From Pseudomonadota bacterium (GTDB lineage: Bacteria > Myxococcota_A > UBA9042 > GCA-2863065): DNA of 39,909 nt. A program made the translations under genes and the position numbers. Location of the stretch: the NCBI GenBank assembly GCA_005776585.1, contig SXOX01000112.1, forward strand, positions 1 through 39,909, written 5' to 3'. Below the pieces are notes generated by a model that saw only the letters and a list, made by a program, of their open reading frames with translations, did no database searches and had not been told where the DNA came from. Shown here one piece after another: positions 30,875 through 38,985 of the stretch (position 1 is its first letter; each line of letters opens with the position of its first letter).

Positions 30875-32661
30875 CGCGTGCGCTCCAGCGCTAGCGTGTC
30901 GAGCATGAGCACGTCCAGGTCGGTCCGAGCGAACATGGTCAGCGCGTCGACGGCGCTGTCGACGAGCGGCTGACCACGCTCATTCAGCGACGTGTTCAGC
31001 AGCGCTGGCACACCCGTCGTCGCCTCGAAGGCGTCCAGTAGGGCAGCGAAGCGGGGCTGCGCCTCCCGCGACACGATCTGCGGTCGCGTCGTCCCGTCGA
31101 CGTGCACTCCACCCCGCAGTTGCGGTCGCAGGCCGTCGTGGACCGGCGCTGTACGTTGCATCCACGGCAAGGTCCCTGCCGCGCGGCCCTCGTGGAGCAC
31201 CCCCGTGGCGCGCGTGGCGTTGAGGGACAGGGCGTATGGTCGAAAAGCCGCTCGCCGCTTGACCGCCCGGCCCAGGCGGCGAACGGTGTCCAGCCTGCCG
31301 GGATGGGCGAGCAGGGAGCGATGCCCCAGCGCTCGAGGACCGGTCTCCGCGCGGCTGTCGACCCAGGCCACGATCTTCCCCATGGCGAGGCGGTCGGCCG
31401 CGAAGCCCAGGCCCCGATCGTCGTCGGTAAAGCGATGGCAGGTGACTGAGCCCGCGTTATTGACCCGACTCAGGTGAGCCGGGTCCAGGTGCTCGAGCAT
31501 CGCGTGAACGTCCTCGTAGCGCGGTGTCAGCCCGAGAAATGGCGACTTTGGGATGGTCACCGTTCGTCCCTCTCGAAGCGCGTGGGCCAGCGCGGCACCG
31601 ACCGCGGCGCCTCCGTCACCGGGGTCGGGGGGCACGAACATGGTTTCGAACGGGCCCTCGCGCGCCAAACGACTGACGGCGACGCAGTTGAGCGCGACGC
31701 CTCCAGCGAGACAGAGCCGGCGAGTGGGGACGAGGCGCGCCGCCCGGCGACACAGGCCGAGCAGGGCCTCTTCGAGGACGGACTGGACACTTGCCGCGAG
31801 ATCGACCCAGGGAGTGAGCTCCGGGGATATCACTGTCACCGCGGGCGCCAGCGCGTCGAGTGTACCGTAGCGTTCCACGGTCGCGGCATTGGCGGGCTCG
31901 CCAAAACGGCGAACGAAGCTCGGCGTGTAGGTCGCCTTACCGTCCGCGAGGAGGTCGAAGGCGTCTCTTGCGAGCGAGAACGTCCCGTCCTCGGCGAGGC
32001 GCAGGACCTGACGCACCTCGGCGACACGCGTCGGTTGGCCGAACGACGCGAGCGCCATCGTGCTGCACTCCTCGGAGTTGGGCGCAAAGCCGAGAAATCC
32101 GGTAAACGCCGCATAGAACAGGCCGAGGGAGTCTGGATACTCATGCGTCTCGAGGAGCTCGACAGGTTCCCCGCGCCGCGCACGGCCGATGGAGGTCGTC
32201 GTCCACTCCCCGACCGCGTCCACCACGAGGACTGCCGCCTCGTCGAAGCCGGACATCACGAACGCATGCGTGGCGTGGCTCGCGTGGTGGGACGAGAAGG
32301 CGACTCGGTTCGGGTGGACGTCGAGCGCCTTGCTGAGGGCGTTGCGGACGAACAGCTTCTCGCCGAGCCAGCCCTTCATTCCCGACACGAAGCGGCCGAG
32401 CGTCCGCGGGAAGCCCGCCATGGTCGAGGCGAGCACACGCGTGAACTTCTCGTGTGGGGCCTCGTAGAACACGACCGCGTCGAGATCCTGTGCGCTCAGG
32501 CCGCCGAAGGCCAGGCAGGCGCTCGCGGCGTTCAAGGGAAGCGAGGCGTCGTGCTTCTGGCGCGAGATGCGCTCTTCGGCCACGGAGGCGACGATGGCGT
32601 CGTCCACCATGAGGGCGGCGGTCGCGTCGTGAAAGTGCGCCGAGATGCCGAGGACGTTCAC
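30871..32661 (-). CDS. Carbamoyltransferase, NodU/CmcH family
   Basis: A 596-residue O-carbamoyltransferase, which moves a carbamoyl group from carbamoyl phosphate, through carbamoyl-AMP, onto a hydroxyl of a sugar, antibiotic or toxin. The N-terminal Kae1-like domain shows G-I-S-A-H-F-H-D-A-T-A-A-L, the metal-site H-H-A-S-H-A, the V-V-D-A-V-G-E phosphate loop and L-A-G-G-V-A-L-N. The C-terminal YrdC-like domain shows E-T-G-P-R-A-L-G-H-R-S-L-L-A-H-P and L-L-N-T-S-L-N. Length fits the family. GTG start; it begins one base past the stop of the ferritin-like gene and overlaps DUF5989 at its end, so the three genes form an operon. The acceptor is unknown; the neighbouring SGNH hydrolase suggests a glycan or lipid. 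Confidence 0.94.
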   Translation of the reverse strand: MNVLGISAHFHDATAALMVDDAIVASVAEERISRQKHDASLPLNAASACLAFGGLSAQDLDAVVFYEAPHEKFTRVLASTMAGFPRTLGRFVSGMKGWLGEKLFVRNALSKALDVHPNRVAFSSHHASHATHAFVMSGFDEAAVLVVDAVGEWTTTSIGRARRGEPVELLETHEYPDSLGLFYAAFTGFLGFAPNSEECSTMALASFGQPTRVAEVRQVLRLAEDGTFSLARDAFDLLADGKATYTPSFVRRFGEPANAATVERYGTLDALAPAVTVISPELTPWVDLAASVQSVLEEALLGLCRRAARLVPTRRLCLAGGVALNCVAVSRLAREGPFETMFVPPDPGDGGAAVGAALAHALREGRTVTIPKSPFLGLTPRYEDVHAMLEHLDPAHLSRVNNAGSVTCHRFTDDDRGLGFAADRLAMGKIVAWVDSRAETGPRALGHRSLLAHPGRLDTVRRLGRAVKRRAAFRPYALSLNATRATGVLHEGRAAGTLPWMQRTAPVHDGLRPQLRGGVHVDGTTRPQIVSREAQPRFAALLDAFEATTGVPALLNTSLNERGQPLVDSAVDALTMFARTDLDVLMLDTLALERTR

Positions 32662-32662
32662 G

Positions 32663-33337
32663 CTACGGCTGCTCGGCCGCGTGACCGCTGCGCATGCGAG
32701 CGCGACTCGACCACACGGCGAGCGGCCCCATCAGGAGGTAGGCGAGCCCGAGCCACAGCGCCAGCATCGCGTCGCCGAGCTGCTTGGAGACCGAGAGCCA
32801 GGAGCGATAGAGCCGGCGCCATCGGGCCCGGCGCACGAGCGAGCGCGCCTCGGAGTCGGAGCGCGTCAGCTTCCGAAGCGCCGACCAGAGACCCGATTGG
32901 TGGCCCTCCTCGTCTTCCCGTAGCGCCTCGAAGGTGCCCGAGATGGCCGGCACTCCCGCGGCGCGGCCGTAGGCGTCGAACTCGTGGCTGATGTCCAGCT
33001 CGCCCGCGTGGACGTAGGCGATGAACGCGCGCAGTGATGAGGTGTCGGTCGCCAAGGACGTGCGGCGGGCCGGAGCGACCCCGACGCGTCCCTGACCCAT
33101 GCCGTCAGCGAGCCGTTGGAAGCGCTCCGAGTGCTCCATCTCCTCGAGCAGATTGCAGAACAGGAGCGCCTTGAGCGCCGGGTCGGGCGTCCTCTCGATG
33201 GCCTGCTTGAACTGCCAGCCGCTGTCCGCCTCGGTCGCTGCGAACTCCGCGAGGGCGTGCGCGCGCCGGCGTGGCCAGAGGCGCCACATGACTGGCATCA
33301 CGACCCGAATGGCCCAGCGGCGGAGCGCGACGTACAC
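32663..33337 (-). CDS. Ferritin-like (di-iron type) membrane-associated protein
   Basis: A protein of about 224 residues with a ferritin-like four-helix pattern: A-E-F-A-A-T-E-A-D-S-G-W-Q-F (first Glu), then L-E-E-M-E-H-S-E-R-F (an E-x-x-H), A-G-E-L-D-I-S-H-E-F-D-A-Y (third helix), and E-D-E-E-G-H (the second E-x-x-H). These could bind a di-iron centre. The last about 45 residues contain a hydrophobic helix (A-L-W-L-G-L-A-Y-L-L-M-G-P-L-A-V-W), so it is probably membrane-attached. The start is unsure: the frame is open to an ATG at 33430, but that overlaps the start of the divergent gene, and the family-like part begins near the GTG at 33337. Linked to carbamoyltransferase, it may oxidise the same molecule (inference). 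Confidence 0.7.
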   Translation of the reverse strand: MYVALRRWAIRVVMPVMWRLWPRRRAHALAEFAATEADSGWQFKQAIERTPDPALKALLFCNLLEEMEHSERFQRLADGMGQGRVGVAPARRTSLATDTSSLRAFIAYVHAGELDISHEFDAYGRAAGVPAISGTFEALREDEEGHQSGLWSALRKLTRSDSEARSLVRRARWRRLYRSWLSVSKQLGDAMLALWLGLAYLLMGPLAVWSSRARMRSGHAAEQP

Positions 33338-33428
33338 GCCGCGAGGATAGCCGCCCCGCACTCCGTTCGCCAGCCGCGGTCGCGCTCCGATTGCGACGAC
33401 GTGGCTCAGATGATAGGCGTGGGTCTCC

Positions 33429-34697
33429 ATGTCCTCGGATGCCCGCGTCTCATCCAGGTTGCGCCGTGCAATTCAATGGCTGCGTCACTCACGTTGGGGC
33501 CGAGCGCTGTCCACGCTGCTCGTCGCGATGGTGCTCTTCGCCATCGCGGAGCTCCTCCTGCGCTCGCTGGGTACTGCATCGCCCGCCTTCGCGCGGTTCG
33601 TGTTCCTTCAGGAGATGAGCAACGAGCGCTGGGATTATCTACTCGACCAGGAGCGCGAGACGATGCTCTCGAGCCTTCAAGAGGAGCGCATCCCCACACG
33701 CCACCCCAACGAGGAGTTCACCGAGGAGCCCGAGCTCGATCGGCCGCCCTACGACCGGCTCGGAGTGGAGTTCCATGTCAAGAAAAACGCGCACGGCTTT
33801 CGTGACCCGCCGTTTCGCCCGACGCGCGCGCCTGGCCGGCGTCGGGTATTGCTCCTGGGCGATTCCATCGCCTATGGCAAGGGGCTCGAGCCCAGCCAGC
33901 GACTCGGCGACGTTTGGGCCGCACTCGAGCCGCGGCTCGAGGTCCTGAACCTAGCCCACCCCGCCTGCGGGACGGTCTGCCAGCGGACGATCCTCGAGGA
34001 GTTTGCGGACTTCCAGGCGGACCTGGTCGTGATTCAGCCGTCCGGCAATGACGTCGATACGACGATGGGTCGCGCCGCCGCCGCCGCGCTCGACAGCCCG
34101 CTGGCAGCCGTCGTGCGCCTCGTCATGCGGTCGCGCGTCATGCAGGCCGTCGCGTATGGGCTCTGGGGCACCGCGAAGGCCCAGCAGCTCGACGCCGCGC
34201 TTTCGGCCACCGCGGAGGCCTATGCACCGGAGCTCGAGCGCCTGTTCGCCACGTGTCGACGCATCGGCGCGCAGGCGGTCGTCATCGCTTTTCCGGGGTC
34301 CAACGCTGTCTGGTACGCGACCCATGTGGCGGACGCGTGCCGGCGGCACCCCGAGGTGTGTCTGGGTAGCGTGGAGGTCGCACTCGAGGCGCCCGAGCAG
34401 TGGCTTCCTGACTGGCCGCGCAGCGCCGAGGCGCGCGATCCGGGACCGCCGGCATGGATTCGTGAAACGGCCGAAGGCATGGATCTCTCGCCGACCTCCC
34501 TTGCGGAGGTGTTTCCACTCTGGCGCTTGTTCCTGGATATCGTCCATCCCAACGCCCTGGCCCATCGCGTTGCGGCCCTTCAGCTCCAGGACCTGCTCCG
34601 CCGCACGGGTGCGGTCACGCCGCCCCCCCCCGCGCCGCCACCCCCCACGTCGGCGACTCCGACGCCGACACCACGACCGGCAAGGCCGTTGCCTTGA
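33429..34697 (+). CDS. Membrane-anchored SGNH/GDSL hydrolase
   Basis: A 422-residue protein with an N-terminal membrane helix (about residues 27-47) and an extracytoplasmic SGNH hydrolase domain. Visible blocks are V-L-L-L-G-D-S-I-A-Y-G with nucleophile Ser146, a Gly-rich turn, P-S-G-N-D with Asn207, and D-I-V-H-P-N with Asp370 and His373. The fold hydrolyses esters, often O-acetyl groups on glycans or lipids. Such SGNH proteins often sit beside carbamoyltransferase-DUF5989 pairs. The C-terminal 30 residues are Pro/Thr-rich and contain a run of nine C in the DNA. The ATG overlaps a possible ATG of the divergent gene inside one CATG, so one of the two starts is probably further in (TTG at 33459 here). 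The stop overlaps TTG 34694. Confidence 0.85.
   Translation: MSSDARVSSRLRRAIQWLRHSRWGRALSTLLVAMVLFAIAELLLRSLGTASPAFARFVFLQEMSNERWDYLLDQERETMLSSLQEERIPTRHPNEEFTEEPELDRPPYDRLGVEFHVKKNAHGFRDPPFRPTRAPGRRRVLLLGDSIAYGKGLEPSQRLGDVWAALEPRLEVLNLAHPACGTVCQRTILEEFADFQADLVVIQPSGNDVDTTMGRAAAAALDSPLAAVVRLVMRSRVMQAVAYGLWGTAKAQQLDAALSATAEAYAPELERLFATCRRIGAQAVVIAFPGSNAVWYATHVADACRRHPEVCLGSVEVALEAPEQWLPDWPRSAEARDPGPPAWIRETAEGMDLSPTSLAEVFPLWRLFLDIVHPNALAHRVAALQLQDLLRRTGAVTPPPPAPPPPTSATPTPTPRPARPLP
34623..34631 (+). repeat. C9 homopolymer in the SGNH hydrolase tail
   Basis: Nine consecutive C encode three Pro codons. The frame reached by gaining one C is open from the tract straight into the next gene (34622 through the TTG at 34694 and on), so a tract change or a -1 slip would join the two proteins. 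Confidence 0.8.
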
Positions 34698-34729
34698 CCT
34701 GTTCGCCTGGGCCGCCGCAGACTCCGCGC

Positions 34730-36433
34730 GTGGTTCCTCGGCTCAACCTGCGATCGCCTGCGAACTGCCTTGGCGCCGTCATCCTCCCATCCCTGCTCGT
34801 CGCGTGCGGCGGAACGGACGGGCAGCCCGGCGCGACCCTCGTCGCACCCATCGCCGACGCGCAGGCCGAGCGGCCGCCCGTTGCGCCTGAGCTGCTCTTC
34901 CGCGAGCTCACCGCGTGGGCCGGGCTCGGCTCCGTCGAGCCGACCGCGGGAGTGACGCTCTCCGATCTCAATCGCGACGGCCACCTCGACGTCGTGGCGC
35001 CGGTGATGCATCGGACACGGATATTTCTTGGACGCGGCGACGGGACGTTCGCGCCGGCGCCGTCCATCGAGCACCCGCAGCGGGCATACCAGATGGTCTA
35101 CGTCCTGGACCTCGACCACGACGGTCACCGCGACCTCCTCCTCGTGGACGGCAATGGGGGCAAGATCGCGCGCGGCGGGGGCGACGGTCGCTTCGCCGCC
35201 GAGGAGGACTGGCTCGAGCTCTCCGCCCCCGGCTCGGACGTCGCCGCCGCCACCTTCGGTGACTTCGACTACCGCGGTGAGTTCGACATCGTGCTGTGCC
35301 CCATCGCAGGTCGCACGGAAACGGCGGGGCCGGAGCGCGGGCCGGACCGCGGGCCGGAGCGCGGGCCGGACCCCGCGAGCACGCCCGCCTCGAGTTCGGT
35401 CTTGAGCTGCGAGGAGCGCAAGCCGACCAATCGAGACAAGGCGGGCAAGACGGAGGCGCTCGTCGCTCCCCCGCGCCTCTTCCGGTGGGCTCAGGGTCGC
35501 TTCAGCGACCTCACGTCGGCGAGTCACCTCGAGTCGAAGCCTGTTCGATGCAAGGTCGCCAGCACCTTCGATGTCAACGACGACGGTCTGCTCGACCTCC
35601 TCGTCGGCGTCGATGGCGGCGCACGCAGTCAGGTCTGGCTCAACGATGGAAAGGGCGGCTTCACGGAGCTTGCCGACGCGCTCGGCGTTACCCGGACCAT
35701 GTCCGCGATGGGTTTCGCGGTCGCCGACGTCGACGAGGACGGGCGGCCCGACCTCTTCATCAGCGACGCGCTCCCCCTCAACGGCGGAATCCTCTACATG
35801 AATCAGGGGACTGGGAAGTTCCTCGAGCAGGCCGGCGTCCGCGGGCTGAAGTCGACCTCCGAGATGACGGGCTGGGGGCTGGCGCTCGAGGACTTCGATC
35901 TCGACGGCGACGTCGATCTCTTCATGGTCAACGGCCTGGAGTCCTTTCAGTGCATCGGTGGCATCCTCAACGACGCCTACTTCGAGAACGTCGGCGCCGG
36001 CCACTTCGAGCGACGGCTCGGGGCCGCCGGAAGCGGCCTGGAGGCGCTGTACGACACGCGCGGCGCCGCATTTGGCGACATCGACCACGACGGTGACGTG
36101 GACGTCCTCGTCGGCAATCGCGACGGCCCCATCCAGCTCCTTCGCAACGAGCTCGGCGCCGGGCAGCATTGGCTTCAGCTGCGGCTCGAGTATCCGCTGC
36201 TCGACCCGCCCACCGGTGCGCGCGTGACCTTGGAGGCTGGCGGGCGGACCCAGCGGCGCTGGGTCATGGGCACCGCGAGCTATGGCGGCTCGTCGTCGAG
36301 TGACGTGCACTTTGGTCTCGGGGACGCGACCCGGGTGGACCAGGTGACGATTCGGTGGCCCCACGGGCAGGAGCAGCGCGTGGGGCCACTGGAGGTCGAC
36401 CGGGTGGTGGCTGTGCCCTTCGTTGCGCCGTGA
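34730..36433 (+). CDS. FG-GAP/VCBS repeat lipoprotein with C-terminal ASPIC/UnbV domain
   Basis: A 567-residue predicted lipoprotein (GTG start; lipobox L-L-V-A-C, Cys26). An alternative TTG at 34694 overlaps the SGNH stop in TTGA and would suggest coupling. The protein carries at least six calcium-binding D-x-N/D-x-D-G-x-x-D loops (D-L-N-R-D-G-H-L-D, D-L-D-H-D-G-H-R-D, D-V-N-D-D-G-L-L-D, D-V-D-E-D-G-R-P-D, D-F-D-L-D-G-D-V-D, D-I-D-H-D-G-D-V-D), typical of an integrin-like FG-GAP propeller. The last 90 residues form an ASPIC/UnbV domain (G-A-R-V-T-L-E-A-G-G, D-V-H-F-G-L-G, V-D-Q-V-T-I-R-W-P-H-G). An Arg/Gly/Pro/Glu tandem repeat lies between blades. Probably a surface or periplasmic binding protein. 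Confidence 0.88.
   Translation: MVPRLNLRSPANCLGAVILPSLLVACGGTDGQPGATLVAPIADAQAERPPVAPELLFRELTAWAGLGSVEPTAGVTLSDLNRDGHLDVVAPVMHRTRIFLGRGDGTFAPAPSIEHPQRAYQMVYVLDLDHDGHRDLLLVDGNGGKIARGGGDGRFAAEEDWLELSAPGSDVAAATFGDFDYRGEFDIVLCPIAGRTETAGPERGPDRGPERGPDPASTPASSSVLSCEERKPTNRDKAGKTEALVAPPRLFRWAQGRFSDLTSASHLESKPVRCKVASTFDVNDDGLLDLLVGVDGGARSQVWLNDGKGGFTELADALGVTRTMSAMGFAVADVDEDGRPDLFISDALPLNGGILYMNQGTGKFLEQAGVRGLKSTSEMTGWGLALEDFDLDGDVDLFMVNGLESFQCIGGILNDAYFENVGAGHFERRLGAAGSGLEALYDTRGAAFGDIDHDGDVDVLVGNRDGPIQLLRNELGAGQHWLQLRLEYPLLDPPTGARVTLEAGGRTQRRWVMGTASYGGSSSSDVHFGLGDATRVDQVTIRWPHGQEQRVGPLEVDRVVAVPFVAP
35327..35374 (+). repeat. Four tandem 12-base repeats
   Basis: GGGCCGGAGCGC and GGGCCGGACCGC alternate four times (35327-35338, 35339-35350, 35351-35362, 35363-35374, the last slightly changed). 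They encode G-P-E-R / G-P-D-R units in a loop between two propeller blades; a likely length-variable site. Confidence 0.8.
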
Positions 36434-36552
36434 CTCAGCCCCCGTAGGTCCGAGAGCACACCGCGATGTACTGATTTTTTTCGGGACGGTCCTGACATGT
36501 TGACATTCGGCCGGCGTCGGCGCGACCGCGCCTCGCGCCATCCAAGAATCAC

Positions 36553-36566
36553 TGAATCCTCATTCA
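36553..36566. promoter_or_regulatory. Small dyad upstream of the beta-oxidation operon
   Basis: TGAAT (36553-36557), four bases, ATTCA (36562-36566) form a perfect dyad in an otherwise GC-rich leader, 95 bases before the fadN-like start. The half-site TCATTCA is like that of TetR-type FadR boxes of Bacillus, but the spacing differs. A consensus-like TTGACA at 36500-36505 and a T7 run at 36475-36481 are nearby. An operator is possible but not shown. Confidence 0.3.
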
Positions 36567-36660
36567 CTTCGCCCTTGCGCCGCGGCCTGCGCCCGACTAT
36601 GGTTCCGCCGCCGCGCCCGCCCCTCGCGAGCGCTCGGAGACACGCGAATAGGAGCACAGC

Positions 36661-38946
36661 ATGCGGATTCGTAAGGTGGGCGTCCTCGGCGCCGGAGTCA
36701 TGGGCAGCGGCATCGCCGCGCATCTCGCCAACGCGGGCGTCGACGTCGAGCTGTTGGACGTCAAGGCCGAGTGGTCCTCGGGCGCGCTCGACAAGGCACT
36801 CAAGACCAAGCCGGCGCCGTTCATGGACGCCGCGTTCGCCGCCCGCGTCCGCACGGGCGCCTTCGACGCCGACATGAGCCGCCTCGCCGACTGCGATTGG
36901 GTCGTCGAGGTCGTCACCGAGGACCTGGCCATCAAGCAGGCGCTCTACGCCAAGGTCCTGCCGCACCTCGCGGGCCACGCCATCCTCACCTCCAACACCA
37001 GCGGCATTCCGCTCGCGCGGCTGACCGAGGGCTTCCCCGAGGACGTCAAGAAGCGCTTCTTCGTCACGCACTTCTTCAATCCACCGCGCTACATGAAGCT
37101 GCTGGAGGTCATCTCGGGCCCCAGCACCAGCCGCGAGATCGTCCACGCCTTCGAGGGCTTCGCCACCGCGCGCCTCGGCAAAGGCGTCGTCCACGCAAAA
37201 GACACCGTCAACTTCATTGCCAACCGCATCGGCGTCCACGGCATGATGCTCACGCTGCACAAGGCCATCGAGCTCGGCTTCACCGTCGCCGAAGTGGACG
37301 CCATCACGGGCTCGGCGCTCGGCCGCCCGTCCAGCGCCACGTTCGGTACCGCGGACCTCGTCGGCCTCGACACGCTCGCACACGTCGCCAACAACTGCTT
37401 CGAGAACCTCACGGCCGACGAGGATCGGGACACGTTCAAGCTCCCGGCCATCCTCACGCAGCTCATCGAGAAGAAGACCCTCGGGCGCAAGTCGGGCGCC
37501 GGCTTCTTCAAGAAGGTCGGACCGGACCTGCTCACGCTGGACTTCGCCACGGGCGACTATCGCGCCGAGGGCAAGGTCAAGTTCGACTCGCTCAAGGCCG
37601 CCAAGGGCACTGATGACGTCATCAAGCGCATCGGCATGGTGCTCGCCGCGCAGGATCGGGTCGGCACGTTCGCGCGCAGCGTCCTGCTGCGGTCACTCGC
37701 GTACGCGGCGCAGCGGATCGGGGAGATCGCCGACGACGTACGCAGCATCGACAACGCCATGAAGTGGGGTTTCAACTGGGACGTCGGGCCCTTCGAGCTC
37801 TGGCAGGGACTCGGCGTGGCCAAGGTCAACGAGCTCATGGCCGGTGAGGGCATCGCCCTGCCGCGCGTCGCGCAGGCCGCGGCGGTGCGCGGCGCCTTCT
37901 ACCAGGATGGCGAGCCGGGCCAGCCCTCGCCCATCCAGAAGGCCATCAAGAGCAACAAGATCGCGCTGAAGGCCTTTTCGTCCAACACGGTCGACCTCGG
38001 CGACGGCGTGCTCGGCTTCGAGTTCCACACGAAGATGAACGCGCTCGACAACTCCGTGGTCGGCGACCTCGGCAAGGCGCTCGACCTGCTGGAGTCGAAC
38101 GACGCGTGGAAGGGCATGGTCATCTCGAACGACGCGCAGAACTTCAGCGTCGGCGCCAACCTCATGCTCATCATGATGGGCATCCAAGGGAAGCAGTGGA
38201 AGCAGGTCGAGGACATGTCCAAGGTGTTCCAGGACGCCTTCCGCCGCATGCAGAAGCTCGACAAGCCCGTCGTGGCCGCACCCTATGGTATGACCCTCGG
38301 CGGCGGCTGTGAGATCTGCCTCGGCGCCTCCAAGGTGCGGGCGCACGCGGAGCTGTACATGGGCCTTGTCGAGGTCGGTGTCGGCCTCATCCCCGGCGCG
38401 GGCGGAACGCTCGAGACGCTCAAGCGGTGCCTCGAGAACGTGCCGAACGACAAGGACGCGCCGCTCACCATCGACCGACTCCCCTTCGTCGCCAAGGCGT
38501 TCATGAACATCGCCATGGCCAAAGTGGCGACCAGCGCCGCCGAGGCGCGCAAGATGGGCTATCTCCGGCCGTCCGACGCCGTCAGCATGGATCGCACGCG
38601 CCTGGTGGAGGACGCCAAGCACGACGTGCTGCATCTGGCGAATACGGGCTATGTGCCCAAGGCCGACGCGGACTATCTCATCCTGCCCGGCAAGGACGGC
38701 GCGGCGGCGTTTGCCGCCAACCTCTACGCCATGCGTACGGGCGGCTACATCTCCGCGCACGACGAGAAGATCGGCAACAAGCTCGCCCACGTGCTGACCG
38801 GCGGCAACACCAATGGCCAGCGCGCGTGCACCGAGCAGGAGATCCTCGACCTGGAGCGCGAAGCCTTCCTCTCGCTGTGCGGTGAGGAACTCACCCTCGC
38901 GCGCATCCAGGCCATGCTCTCGACTGGCAAGCCGCTCCGTAACTAA
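36661..38946 (+). CDS. fadN: FadN-type 3-hydroxyacyl-CoA dehydrogenase / enoyl-CoA hydratase
   Basis: A 761-residue bifunctional beta-oxidation enzyme with the dehydrogenase first and the hydratase last, the order of Bacillus FadN and opposite to E. coli FadB. The NAD-binding Rossmann fold has G-A-G-V-M-G (10-15); T-H-F-F-N-P holds catalytic His137. The C-terminal crotonase domain has F-S-V-G-A-N, G-G-G-C-E with Glu551 and V-E-V-G-V-G-L-I-P-G-A-G-G-T with Glu571; the 20-residue spacing of the two Glu equals that in FadB. AGGAGC precedes the ATG. The thiolase gene follows after 39 bases with its own strong ribosome site, so the pair should work as a complex that shortens fatty acyl-CoA by two carbons. 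Confidence 0.93.
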   Translation: MRIRKVGVLGAGVMGSGIAAHLANAGVDVELLDVKAEWSSGALDKALKTKPAPFMDAAFAARVRTGAFDADMSRLADCDWVVEVVTEDLAIKQALYAKVLPHLAGHAILTSNTSGIPLARLTEGFPEDVKKRFFVTHFFNPPRYMKLLEVISGPSTSREIVHAFEGFATARLGKGVVHAKDTVNFIANRIGVHGMMLTLHKAIELGFTVAEVDAITGSALGRPSSATFGTADLVGLDTLAHVANNCFENLTADEDRDTFKLPAILTQLIEKKTLGRKSGAGFFKKVGPDLLTLDFATGDYRAEGKVKFDSLKAAKGTDDVIKRIGMVLAAQDRVGTFARSVLLRSLAYAAQRIGEIADDVRSIDNAMKWGFNWDVGPFELWQGLGVAKVNELMAGEGIALPRVAQAAAVRGAFYQDGEPGQPSPIQKAIKSNKIALKAFSSNTVDLGDGVLGFEFHTKMNALDNSVVGDLGKALDLLESNDAWKGMVISNDAQNFSVGANLMLIMMGIQGKQWKQVEDMSKVFQDAFRRMQKLDKPVVAAPYGMTLGGGCEICLGASKVRAHAELYMGLVEVGVGLIPGAGGTLETLKRCLENVPNDKDAPLTIDRLPFVAKAFMNIAMAKVATSAAEARKMGYLRPSDAVSMDRTRLVEDAKHDVLHLANTGYVPKADADYLILPGKDGAAAFAANLYAMRTGGYISAHDEKIGNKLAHVLTGGNTNGQRACTEQEILDLEREAFLSLCGEELTLARIQAMLSTGKPLRN

Positions 38947-38985
38947 CCGCCGCTCCGCACGAATTGCACCTGAAGGAGACCGTCT

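Noticed and set aside
36471-36490. T7 run behind the FG-GAP gene as a terminator
   Set aside because: No stable stem-loop could be found just ahead of the T-run, so an intrinsic terminator is not supported.
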